The translations under genes and the position numbers were made by a program. DNA of 64,000 nucleotides from Verrucomicrobiota bacterium (GTDB taxonomy: Bacteria > Verrucomicrobiota > Verrucomicrobiia > Opitutales > Opitutaceae), in the NCBI GenBank assembly GCA_023399155.1, contig JAEWQP010000010.1, positions 186,001 through 250,000 of the forward strand, given 5' to 3'. Below the pieces are notes generated by a model. The model was not told where the DNA came from. It saw nothing but the letters and a program-made list of their open reading frames with translations, and ran no database searches. Positions 52,036 to 60,193 of this stretch are shown piece after piece (position 1 is the first letter of the stretch; the number at the start of each line of letters is the position of its first letter).

Positions 52036-52057
52036 GTCTCCTCGGTGCCCCCGAGAG
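52036..52057 (-). terminator. hairpin after the envelope operon
   Basis: TCTCCTCGG pairs with CCGAGAGA (one bulged C) around a short loop, 10 bp beyond the stop of the heme-binding protein gene. There is no T-run, so terminator function is tentative. Confidence 0.35.
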
Positions 52058-52066
52058 AATCGGGTT

Positions 52067-52495
52067 TCAGTCTGAGCCAAACGTGCGGCGGAGCCCCTCG
52101 GCGAGTTGTTGGGTTTCCGCCGGCGTCAGTCGCGCCTCCGCGTGGGCGAGCACATAGCTGCGCAGCGGCATCTCACCCTCCATGAGCTCTTCCGCGGCCT
52201 CGTCGGCCTCCTCGTACGGAGGTTCGGAGAAGTTCAGATGGCTGCGGCCGTCGCGCACGTGAGCCACGATCCACCACGAGAGCGGCGCCACGCGTGAATA
52301 TGCGGGCCAGCGCGTCTCGTTGCTATGGCAGTCGTAGCACGCGCGTCGGGCCAGCGCCTCGGTGCGGGGAGAGTCCCACCGCGGGATGCCGCGTATGGGT
52401 GGGTTGATGTAGTCAACGGGGACGAACTGGATCGCGAGCAGGCCGATCGAGGCCGCTCCGGCCAGACCCAGAAGGATCTTGAATTTCGCTTTCAT
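52067..52495 (-). CDS. heme-binding (Haem_bd) domain protein
   Basis: 142 residues from ATG 52495. One N-terminal hydrophobic segment (about 5-24, ILLGLAGAASIGLLAIQFV) serves as signal anchor. Then a single CxxCH heme c site (ACYDCHSNETRWPAY) and the family segment APLSWWIVAHVRDGRSHLNFSE. It should be a periplasmic heme protein; electron partner unknown. Its start overlaps the PAP2 stop (ATGA), so it is the third gene of an envelope operon. Confidence 0.88.
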   Translation of the reverse strand: MKAKFKILLGLAGAASIGLLAIQFVPVDYINPPIRGIPRWDSPRTEALARRACYDCHSNETRWPAYSRVAPLSWWIVAHVRDGRSHLNFSEPPYEEADEAAEELMEGEMPLRSYVLAHAEARLTPAETQQLAEGLRRTFGSD

Positions 52496-53214
52496 GGTAT
52501 CGGGACGTGCAGCGTGGCGCTGTCCTCCGGGAGACGGGCCCGGAGCAGCCGGCGGTTGATGAGAAAGAGTATCCACGCGAGCAAGGCTGTCACCAAGGTG
52601 TGGCTGAGGTAATGCGCCCCTTTCGCGATCTGGTACCAACCCATCGCGCCTCCCGCTGCGGCGGCCAGCGCGATGGCCGCGACTTGTCCGCGACGCGTCC
52701 GCGCGAGCCCGGCCAGCCCGACCAGCGCGAAGCCCCCGCTCGCATGCCCGGCCGGAAATCCGCGACCGCGACGCGCCGGTCTCTCGTCCTCGCCGAATCG
52801 CTCCAGCACGCGCACGTAGGCGGCATCGCCGCCGTAGCGAGTGATATCCCAGGGACAGAAGACATTGGTCGTGTCCTTGCCGAGTCCCACAAGGACGGGC
52901 ACGCTGCCGAGCGTGAGCAGGGCCACGCCGAGATCGCAGCGCCGGAAACTGCGAGGCGGCCGGACAAGGGAGGCGATGAGCGCCAGGCTCAGGCCGACAA
53001 GAAGCACCTTCGGGCCGCTGTAAAACAGGGCGCGGGCGACCGGCTCGTTGCGATCGATCATCCACGTGCCTGCGGAGAAATCGAAGAACCGGTCCTGTAT
53101 CCACAGGTCCAGCCACGTCAGTTCGAAGAGCCCGAAGACGAGCACCAAGAGCGCGGCTGCCGGGAGGAGTGATCGATCAAGGCGCAACGGCGGCATGTTC
53201 GGATTGTTTGCCAT
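52492..53214 (-). CDS. PAP2 family phosphatase
   Basis: 240 residues from ATG 53214 (ATG 53196 also possible), about six membrane helices. The three PAP2 phosphatase motifs are visible: GLGKDTTNVFCPWDITRYGG, PAGHASGG and KGAHYLSHTL. The CPWD variant of motif 1 is typical of the lipid A or undecaprenyl-type branch; the exact substrate is unknown. The start lies 38 bp inside the end of the upstream LTA-synthase-like gene, an unusually long overlap, and its stop overlaps the next start. Confidence 0.88.
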   Translation of the reverse strand: MANNPNMPPLRLDRSLLPAAALLVLVFGLFELTWLDLWIQDRFFDFSAGTWMIDRNEPVARALFYSGPKVLLVGLSLALIASLVRPPRSFRRCDLGVALLTLGSVPVLVGLGKDTTNVFCPWDITRYGGDAAYVRVLERFGEDERPARRGRGFPAGHASGGFALVGLAGLARTRRGQVAAIALAAAAGGAMGWYQIAKGAHYLSHTLVTALLAWILFLINRRLLRARLPEDSATLHVPIP

Positions 53215-55219
53215 GGCTGAAGACGAAGCTGGCGGTCTGGTAGTAGGCGATCGCATCGGCTACCAGACTGGGATCGCGATCCATCGGTTCGGTCGCGTGA
53301 GTCCCGGGGTCGTAGCGGTAGGTACTCATGTCCCGTACCGGCGCGAGCACGGCGAGCGTGGTCCCCTGCGGGCCGTCGACGAGCAGGCCGAGCTTCTGAT
53401 AGGTGCCGATGAGCGCGCGCCCGCGCTCGTCCGCACTCCCAGGCGCCAGCAGGTCGCGCCCGAAGAAGCGCGAGGGATAACTCCAGTGGAGCAGGCCGAG
53501 AAGCGTGGGCGCATAGTCGATCTGGCTCGCCAGCGTGTCGACGCGACCGGGTCCGACCTGACCTCCTGGCGCATGGATGATCAGCGGAATGTGATAGCGA
53601 TCGGCCGGAAGCGCCGTCCGCCCCGCGCTCGATGCGCAGTGGTCGGCGACGATGACGAACAGCGTATGGGTGAACCATGGACGCGTCGAGGCAGCCTTGA
53701 GGAACTCTCCGATCGCGTGATCCGTGTATTTGACCGCGCCGGGACGGCCGGAGTCCTTGGACGGTAGGTCGATCTCGTCGTCGGGAAACGTGTAGGGTCG
53801 GTGATTGGACGTCGTCATCACGAATTGGAAGAAGGGTCGCCCCGCGGCGAAGGCGGCATCCGCCTCGCGCAGCGTCCAGCGGTAGAGGTCGCCATCGCAT
53901 GCGCCCCAGGCGTTGGCGAAAGTGACCTCGCTCTTTGGTACGGCCGCGCGGTCGACGATGCGGTAGCCGTTCTCGCCGAAGAAGTGGTTCATGTTGTCGA
54001 AGTAGCCGTAGCCTCCGTAGAGGAAGGCTGTGTCGTAGCCACGGCTGCGGAAGATCGAGCCGAGTGTGAAGAGGTGCTCGTTACCCGGGCGCTTGACCAG
54101 GGAGCGTCCCGGCGTGGGGGGCACGCTCAGTGTGAGCGCCTCCATGCCCCGGTCGGTGCGGGTGCCTGTGGCGTAGAAGCGTTCGAACACGAGCGACTGC
54201 GGGATCAGCGCGTCGAGTGTGGGCGTGAGCCCGTCGGTGTTTCCGTAGTGACCGATGAACGACGCGCTCAGGCTTTCCACGGTGATCTGAATGACATTGA
54301 GCCGAAGCTCGGGACCCGGATGCACCACAGGCCGCAGCAGGTCGTGCGGGTCTGTGGCGGTCGGCGCAGCCTGTTCACCGAGCAGCGTGCGCAGTCGGTG
54401 GAAGGCGGCGTCCGTTGGCATCGTCGGGTAGAACTGGGCGTAGTCGATCTGGTTCGCCCGGAAGGCGGCGAAGAACGACCAAATGCCGTTCTTCGCGAGT
54501 TCGCGATGGTAGTTGTTCTTGAACTCCGGGAGCATGGTCTCGGACAGCCCGCCGGCGACCACGGCCGCGCCGACGGTCCAAATGCACGCGAACCGCCAGC
54601 GCCGTCCCGCGGATTCGCTGCCACCGCTGAACCAGGCCGTGAATACACCGGTACGCGCGAGGGCCCAGGTGGCGAGAAGCGCGATCGCGGTGAGCGCGCC
54701 AAGGATCGCGGGCATCGGGTACGACTCTCGGATGTTGCCGACGACCTCGGTGGTGTAGACCAGATAGTCAACCGCGATGAAGTTGAACCGGGCGCTGAAC
54801 TCCTCCCAGAACAGCGCCTCGGCCACCGCCACGAAGAGCAGCCCGAAGATCGCGAGAAACACGCCCGAGCGCGCCAGGATCCTGGCCGTCGTGGTGCGGA
54901 AGATGTTGCGAGGCAGGGCGGCGAGGAGGAGCACCGCGGGCGTGCAGAGAAGGAACACCGTCGCGGCGTCCAGGATCGCGCCGAGCACGAAGGCACCCGC
55001 GAGGGCGTGGGCGCCGGGGCCGACGACTTCGCCCAGGGACGCCAGCGTCAGGACGAGCCGCGTCCCCATGGCCCCGGCAAGGCTGAGGACGATGAGGAGC
55101 AGTGCTCCGCCCTGACGTCGGGCGAACAGGCGGCTCCAGCCCGCACCCGTCACGGCTGTGACGGGCGTTGCGGCGCTGCGGACAGGGGGTGCCGGGGGAC
55201 TCGATGTGGCCTGGTTCAT
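53177..55219 (-). CDS. LTA synthase family sulfatase-fold transferase
   Basis: 680 residues from ATG 55219 (GTG 55243 possible). Five N-terminal membrane helices (about 40-235) precede a periplasmic sulfatase-like domain: NVIQITVESLSASFIGHYG with the metal/nucleophile region, FYATGTRTDRGMEALTLS (Thr nucleophile in the LTA synthase pattern TRTxRG), FQFVMTTSNHRPY and FVIVADHCASSAG. The family transfers phosphoglycerol or phosphoethanolamine to lipids or glycans. A Gram-negative role in modifying membrane-derived glycans or lipid A is inferred. First gene of the operon, divergent from the two-component system. Confidence 0.88.
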   Translation of the reverse strand: MNQATSSPPAPPVRSAATPVTAVTGAGWSRLFARRQGGALLLIVLSLAGAMGTRLVLTLASLGEVVGPGAHALAGAFVLGAILDAATVFLLCTPAVLLLAALPRNIFRTTTARILARSGVFLAIFGLLFVAVAEALFWEEFSARFNFIAVDYLVYTTEVVGNIRESYPMPAILGALTAIALLATWALARTGVFTAWFSGGSESAGRRWRFACIWTVGAAVVAGGLSETMLPEFKNNYHRELAKNGIWSFFAAFRANQIDYAQFYPTMPTDAAFHRLRTLLGEQAAPTATDPHDLLRPVVHPGPELRLNVIQITVESLSASFIGHYGNTDGLTPTLDALIPQSLVFERFYATGTRTDRGMEALTLSVPPTPGRSLVKRPGNEHLFTLGSIFRSRGYDTAFLYGGYGYFDNMNHFFGENGYRIVDRAAVPKSEVTFANAWGACDGDLYRWTLREADAAFAAGRPFFQFVMTTSNHRPYTFPDDEIDLPSKDSGRPGAVKYTDHAIGEFLKAASTRPWFTHTLFVIVADHCASSAGRTALPADRYHIPLIIHAPGGQVGPGRVDTLASQIDYAPTLLGLLHWSYPSRFFGRDLLAPGSADERGRALIGTYQKLGLLVDGPQGTTLAVLAPVRDMSTYRYDPGTHATEPMDRDPSLVADAIAYYQTASFVFSHGKQSEHAAVAP

Positions 55220-55269
55220 GTGCGGCGAAAGACGGCGCCTCACCCCGGGGGGTTAGAAACATGACGAAA

Positions 55270-55298
55270 CGGTCATTCCTGCATCATCGATCCGTCAT
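55270..55298. promoter_or_regulatory. three heptamer direct repeats, Pho-box-like
   Basis: CGGTCAT (55270-55276), GCATCAT (55281-55287) and CCGTCAT (55292-55298) stand exactly 11 bp apart in the divergent region between the envelope operon and the regulator. The PhoB heptamer CTGTCAT with 11-bp spacing is the nearest known pattern; copies one and three match at six of seven positions. Confidence 0.5.
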
Positions 55299-55352
55299 CC
55301 GCCGGTGGAGTTCCCGCTCGTGCCGCACGAGGGATTGGGGCAACATGCCGGC

Positions 55353-56027
55353 ATGCGCGTCCTCGTGGTCGAAGATGAAAGGAAGGTGGCGGCGCTGGTG
55401 CGTGCCGGTCTGGAGGAGCAGGGGTTTGGCGTTGTCGTCTGCCACGATGGCGACACCGCGACGCGCATCGCCGAGGCCGGCGCGTTCTCGGCCATTGTCA
55501 TGGATATCATGATACCCGGACGGGACGGCCTGAGCGTCCTGCGGCGGCTCCGCGAGACTCGAAACAACGTGCCCGTCATCCTGCTGACCGCGCGGGGAGA
55601 TCCGACAGAACGCATCGAGGGGCTCAACCTCGGCGCCGACGACTATGTGCCGAAGCCGTTCCTCATGGCTGAATTGATCGCCCGCCTGCGCGCCGTCCTG
55701 CGCCGACGGACCGGCGAAGGCCTGACGATGATGCGCTGCGGCGACCTGCAGGTGAACTTCGCCACGCGTGAGGTGCGCCGGGGATCCACCGTGATCGACC
55801 TGACGAAAAGTGAGTTCGCACTACTCGAGTGCCTGCTACGCACCCCGGGCCGGCCCGTGACACGTGTCGATCTGAGCCAGCAGGTTTGGAAACATCAGTT
55901 CGACGCCGGCACCAATTTTGTCGACGCAGCGATCCGGCGCCTGCGCCGCAAGCTCGATGATCCCTTTCCCAGCAAACTCATCCAGACCGTGCGCGGGCTC
56001 GGTTATGCGATGCACTGCGACTCATGA
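55353..56027 (+). CDS. OmpR/PhoB family response regulator
   Basis: 224 residues from ATG 55353. Receiver domain with Asp51 (AIVMDIMIPGRDG), Thr in ILLTARGD and Lys in YVPKPFLM. C-terminal winged helix (DLQVNFATREVRRGSTVIDLT, VDLSQQVWKHQFDAGTNFVDAAI, LIQTVRGLGYAM). It binds direct-repeat DNA as a dimer. Its stop overlaps the kinase ATG by 4 bp. It probably controls itself and the divergent envelope operon through the heptamers at 55270-55298. Confidence 0.94.
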   Translation: MRVLVVEDERKVAALVRAGLEEQGFGVVVCHDGDTATRIAEAGAFSAIVMDIMIPGRDGLSVLRRLRETRNNVPVILLTARGDPTERIEGLNLGADDYVPKPFLMAELIARLRAVLRRRTGEGLTMMRCGDLQVNFATREVRRGSTVIDLTKSEFALLECLLRTPGRPVTRVDLSQQVWKHQFDAGTNFVDAAIRRLRRKLDDPFPSKLIQTVRGLGYAMHCDS

Positions 56028-57421
56028 CCCGCCTCAACCACCTGCCGATACGTGCGAAGATCGCGGCTGCGTGCGCCACGCTCACGGCCGCAGCCGTGTT
56101 GGTTTTCGCCGTCGGCACCCTCGTGAACCTCTATCACGAACAGATCGAGGCGGCCGACGTGGAGCTGGCCGAGGAGGCCTGGCATATCGCAAACATCGCG
56201 GTCGGCGACGAATCCGCGCGCAGTCGCATCCGCATGGCCCGGGTCGAGACGATCGAGCCGTGGGTGGCGTTTGCCGTGATTGCCCACGATGGCAGTGTGT
56301 GGCGTTCGAACGAAACGCTGCCGGAGGAGGTGGTGCGCGTCGCGCTGGCGATCGAGACTCCCGAGACGATTCGGCATGGCGAAGGTACGTGGCGCGCCAG
56401 GGCGTTCACCAGCGGCGAGGAAAACGTCGTCGTGACCGTGAACCTGGATGAGGTCCACGACATCGTCGCCGATCTCATCCTCGCCTACCTGCTCGCGCTA
56501 CCCTTGGTCGGGCTCGTCGCGGGGGGAGGCGGTTGGTGGGTGGCCGGGTGGGCGCTCCAGCCGGTGCGACAGGTCACTCATACGGCGGCGGACATCCGTG
56601 CGAGCAGTCTTTCCGCCCGCGTGCCGGTGCCTCCCGCGAACGACGAGATCGCGGACCTCGCCCGGGAGTTGAATGCGATGCTTGTCCGGCTTGAGCGCAG
56701 TTTCGAGCAGGCCGAGCGCTTCGCATCGGACGCTTCCCACGAGCTGCGGACCCCGCTCACGATCATGCGCGGCGAGATCGAGGCGCTGCTGCGCGACGAG
56801 ACGATGCCGGAGCGCTCGGAGGAGCGCCTCGTCAGCCTGCAGGAGGAGGTCGATCGCCTGGAGCGCATCACCGGCAACCTGCTTCTGCTTGCCCGGCTCG
56901 ATGCCGGCGCGGGCTTGAACGAGGCGCGGCCTGTCGATCTCAGCGCGCTCGTTGCCGAGGCATGCGATGACCTCGAGCCGCTGATGGCCTCGCGCGAGGT
57001 GACCCTCGAGGCCGATATCGCTCCGGGTGTGGTTATCCCGGGCGACGACGCGCTTTTGCGCCGTATCGTGCTCAACCTTCTGGAGAACGCCGCGAAGTTC
57101 AACAACGCAGGGGGAATCGTCCGGATCGCCCTTCGGGTAGCGGAAACCGGGATACAGATGACCGTGGCGAACACCGGACCGGGGATACCCGGGCACCTTC
57201 GTTCTCGGGTCTTCCAGCGCTTCTTCCGGGGCGACTCCGCGCGCGTCCGGGCCGGCCATGGACTCGGGCTGGGTCTCGCCCGCGAGATCGCCCGCGCGCA
57301 CGGCGGCGACATCGTGCTGGACGACCCCGCGGTCGAGGGTTGGACGCGGTTCCGGCTTCATCTTCCCGTGCGAGCCGCCGTCGTTGGCGTGAACGGTCGC
57401 CTCGGCGGATTCAGTGGGTAG
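56024..57421 (+). CDS. membrane sensor histidine kinase
   Basis: 465 residues. Membrane helices at about 12-36 and 150-172 enclose a periplasmic sensor of about 110 residues with acidic character (EEAWHIANIAVGDESARS). HAMP follows (about 173-225), then HisKA (FASDASHELRTPLTIMRGE) and ATPase (NLLENAAKFNNAGG, ANTGPGIPG, GHGLGLGLA). Layout is that of PmrB/CusS/PhoQ-like kinases rather than PhoR, because no PAS domain is present. Partner of the regulator at 55353. Confidence 0.94.
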   Translation: MTRLNHLPIRAKIAAACATLTAAAVLVFAVGTLVNLYHEQIEAADVELAEEAWHIANIAVGDESARSRIRMARVETIEPWVAFAVIAHDGSVWRSNETLPEEVVRVALAIETPETIRHGEGTWRARAFTSGEENVVVTVNLDEVHDIVADLILAYLLALPLVGLVAGGGGWWVAGWALQPVRQVTHTAADIRASSLSARVPVPPANDEIADLARELNAMLVRLERSFEQAERFASDASHELRTPLTIMRGEIEALLRDETMPERSEERLVSLQEEVDRLERITGNLLLLARLDAGAGLNEARPVDLSALVAEACDDLEPLMASREVTLEADIAPGVVIPGDDALLRRIVLNLLENAAKFNNAGGIVRIALRVAETGIQMTVANTGPGIPGHLRSRVFQRFFRGDSARVRAGHGLGLGLAREIARAHGGDIVLDDPAVEGWTRFRLHLPVRAAVVGVNGRLGGFSG

Positions 57422-57607
57422 CAGTGAACATCCCTGCGGCGCGGATCACCGCGATTCCTCGGGCTGGAAGCTATCCTGCTTCGCGGAGGTTCGTCGGAGA
57501 TGGCCTGCAGGCAGGCGCACCGAAGCGGCACCTTGACGCCGTTCCCCGCGAGCCGCGGCCCGGCCAGCCTGCCCGCCGACGCCCTGGCAGAAGTCGGCGA
57601 CGTCGCC

Positions 57608-57919
57608 CTACCTGGGACCGGCTTTCGTATGGACCCCGGATTCTGGGACGAGAATCCGTAGTGCCTGGCCCATGACAAGCGCCCGGGAGACCTTCCGGCG
57701 TGCGCTGCGGACGATGCGATCGAAGGTCTGTCGCGATACGCCCATCTTCCGCGCCGCCTCCGCATGATAGAGGTCCTCGACATCGGCCAGGCGCAGCGCC
57801 TCAAGTTCGTCCGCCGCGAGTTCGATCTCCTCGAGGTCGCGCAGGGGTATGCCCGCCGGCTTGAAGTAGGTGGCAGGCGGGCGATGGGCGATGCGGCGCG
57901 GACAAAGGGGGCGGGGCAT
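57608..57919 (-). CDS. DUF134 family HTH protein
   Basis: 103 residues. It has the family pattern MPRPLCPRRIAHRPPATYFKP, GIPLRDLEEIELAADELEALRLADVEDLYH and the helix-turn-helix AARKMGVSRQTFDRIV, similar to sigma-70 region 4. DUF134 genes often neighbour NifX/NifB-like metal-cluster proteins, but none is in this window. A 16-bp palindrome lies 32 bp upstream of the start and may be its own operator. Confidence 0.88.
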   Translation of the reverse strand: MPRPLCPRRIAHRPPATYFKPAGIPLRDLEEIELAADELEALRLADVEDLYHAEAARKMGVSRQTFDRIVRSARRKVSRALVMGQALRILVPESGVHTKAGPR

Positions 57920-57951
57920 GTTCGGCAGGAGGCGCTTGGGTACGATTCGTT

Positions 57952-57967
57952 ATGGGCATGAGCCCAT
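57952..57967. promoter_or_regulatory. palindrome upstream of the DUF134 gene
   Basis: ATGGGCATGAGCCCAT: a 6-bp perfect inverted repeat around a 4-nt centre. It lies between the DUF134 start and the end of the alkaline phosphatase gene, so it can only serve DUF134 as an operator. Confidence 0.45.
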
Positions 57968-58043
57968 TACACGACCGCTCTGAGATTCGCAAGGCAGGTT
58001 CATTGCGCCGATGCCGTCCCGGCACGGCGAGCGTTCTTGGGCA

Positions 58044-59498
58044 CTACACGGCTGGCACCGCGAGGCCCAGCGCGCGGGTCATCACGCCGAACAGGGCGGT
58101 GTTCTGCATGAAGCCCCGGATGTCCTCGCTCCCGGGTCCGAACGCCGCGAGTTCGGCGTAGTCGGCGGTGTGGGCCGTTCCCGCCCAGCCCACGGATGTG
58201 GTGTTGGCGAGTATCTGCCCCAGTGCGACAAGCGGTTCGTTGCGCACGCGGTAACCCTCGCGGTGTTCGTCGCGCAAGGCCCGCCGCAGCATGTCCACTT
58301 CCTCGCGCGCGAGCGCGATCTGCGTGGCTTCGAAAACCCGGTCGCGCACGAGAGCTTCCGGGCTCGCGGCGTCGAGTCCGGAGAGCACCCAGGTGTTCGT
58401 CCGGCGGAAACGGGCGATGCGGTCAAAGGAAACGTGCGTCTCGCCATAACTGCCACTGCGGCTGGCGAAATCGCCCCCACTGCCGTTGATCGCGGGGTTG
58501 GAGTTGCCGTGGTCGGTTGTGACGACGACAAGCGTGTCGTCTCGCGAGGCGGCGAATGCGAGCACTTCGCCCACCGCCTCGTCAAACGCGAGCTGATCGT
58601 GGATGAGCGCGCCGACGTCGTTGGCATGGGCGGCATGATCGATGCGGGCGCCCTCGACCTGCAGGAGAAACCCCTGCGGTTGTGCGGCCAGATGCGCCAG
58701 GCTCGCGCGAGTCATCTCGGCCAGGGTCGGCACCGCCGCGGCCAGTTCCGGTTCGGCGCGATGGTCGAGCGTGTAGGGCAGGTGCCCATCGGCGAAGATG
58801 CCGAGCAGCGGCCCCGTCGACCTCGTCGCAGTCAGCAGCATGGAGCGATCGCGGGCCACACGGTAGCCGGCGGTAGCGAACGCGCCGAAAAGGTCCTCCC
58901 GATCCGGGCGTCGCGCGGCATCGAGGAACTTCGCTCCTCCGCCCAGCAGCACGTCGATGCGGGCTGCGAGGTACTGCCGGGCGATCTCGGCCTCGTCGGC
59001 GCGGGCTTCCGCCTGGGCGGCAAATCCGGCGGGGGTCGCGTGGGTGATCGTCGCGGTGGTGACGAGTCCCGTGGCGATGCCGGCGGCGCGCGCGAGATGC
59101 ATGATCGGCGTGCGCGGCCGGCCCGCCGGATCGATGTTGATCGACCCGTTGCGGACCTTCTGCCCGCAGCCCCAGGCGGACGCTGCGGCGGCCGAGTCGG
59201 TCACGGACGAACTCGCCGAGGAGGTGTCGACCATGGCGCGGCGGACACCGGGGTTGTCGTAGAGTCCGATCCAGTGCGTCGAGCGTCCGTGGTTGCGCTT
59301 TTGATACAGCTCGGCCATGGTGAGCGTGCCCAGGCTCATGCCATCGCTCACCATGAAGATGACGTTGCGCGCCCGGCGGCCGGCGGGCGAAACTCCTTCA
59401 GGCGCGCGGGCGTGGGACGGGCGGACACCGCCGAAGGCGGCGAGCGCACCACCGGCGAGGCCGGCACGCAGAAAATCACGGCGAGCGATGCGGGTCAT
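58044..59498 (-). CDS. Tat-exported alkaline phosphatase
   Basis: 484 residues. The N-terminus MTRIARRDFLRAGLAGG is a twin-arginine signal peptide, so the enzyme is exported folded to the periplasm. Metal and active-site residues of the PhoA superfamily are visible: Asp in VSDGMS, the nucleophile Ser in TDSAAAASAWG, IDHAAHAND, VVTTDHGNSN, and the last His in TAHTADYAEL. It releases phosphate from monoesters. No Pho-box-like sequence is seen upstream. It is a single gene. Confidence 0.92.
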   Translation of the reverse strand: MTRIARRDFLRAGLAGGALAAFGGVRPSHARAPEGVSPAGRRARNVIFMVSDGMSLGTLTMAELYQKRNHGRSTHWIGLYDNPGVRRAMVDTSSASSSVTDSAAAASAWGCGQKVRNGSINIDPAGRPRTPIMHLARAAGIATGLVTTATITHATPAGFAAQAEARADEAEIARQYLAARIDVLLGGGAKFLDAARRPDREDLFGAFATAGYRVARDRSMLLTATRSTGPLLGIFADGHLPYTLDHRAEPELAAAVPTLAEMTRASLAHLAAQPQGFLLQVEGARIDHAAHANDVGALIHDQLAFDEAVGEVLAFAASRDDTLVVVTTDHGNSNPAINGSGGDFASRSGSYGETHVSFDRIARFRRTNTWVLSGLDAASPEALVRDRVFEATQIALAREEVDMLRRALRDEHREGYRVRNEPLVALGQILANTTSVGWAGTAHTADYAELAAFGPGSEDIRGFMQNTALFGVMTRALGLAVPAV

Positions 59499-59784
59499 GA
59501 TCCGCAGAGTGTGCAGGAGAGCAGGGGCAAGGCAAAGACCCTCTGTGTGCGTGCGAAGGAAAATCGACGATCGAGCCCCACCGGGGATCGCACGGTGGTG
59601 CGGCGGGAACTCCTGATCCCGGAGGCGCGCATGGCCGCGCGATTCCGGCTGGGATCATCCCTGGAGGAGGGTCGATGCGGCCCGTCGGGGATGGCGGGCC
59701 CCTGCCGAAGCGGCTCGGCATATCCTTTGCGCGAGCCCCGGTGGTGGCGTCGCCAGGGCCGCGGCGCCTGCCGCAGCGCGGCGG

Positions 59785-59970
59785 CTATTTCGCATCGCGC
59801 CGCGCCTGTGCGCGCTTGCCGCGCGCGGCCACATGCCCGCGTGTGCGGTTCGTCAGTCCTGTCTCATCGAGACGGATACGTTTCACCGCCCCGGCGGTGC
59901 TTTCCGCCTCGGCGGCAATCCTCCGTCCCGTGACGGGCGCGCTCTTCTTCCTGGTTGGTCGTGCGGGCAT
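59785..59970 (-). CDS. small basic protein of unknown function
   Basis: 61 residues, strongly basic: PARPTRKKSAPVTGRRIA, then KRIRLDETGLTNRTRGHVAARGKRAQARRD. The composition and the ordered alternation of basic and small residues look like a real nucleic-acid-binding small protein rather than chance. No family recognised. TAGTGT lies 6 nt upstream of the ATG, but the first box of the stress signal is missing at the usual distance. Confidence 0.45.
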   Translation of the reverse strand: MPARPTRKKSAPVTGRRIAAEAESTAGAVKRIRLDETGLTNRTRGHVAARGKRAQARRDAK

Positions 59971-60193
59971 GCCTCGACACTATCCACAAGGCTGAGGAAC
60001 GAAAGTGGATCCGGTCGGTTTGCCTCCATCTTGCGGCATGCGAGCCAGGGGACACGGGACGATGATGGCCGCGATTTCCTGAATTTCGGCCGCTTTCGCT
60101 GGCTGCGGGCGGATTGCGCCGCACAATCTGTGCGGCACGTCTGCCCTGCCGGGGATGCGCAGCCACGCGACCCTCGCCTCTGCGGCCATCACC

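Larger units (their letters stand above)
51737..52066. other. 330-bp intergenic stretch with repeat
   Basis: Lies upstream of the permease gene and downstream of the heme-binding protein gene. It holds the second copy of the QTTGL-type repeat and a hairpin. No gene is supported. Confidence 0.4.

Noticed and set aside
51737..52066. Possible purine riboswitch upstream of the purine permease
   Set aside because: None of the conserved junction and loop sequences of the purine aptamer could be found in the leader region.
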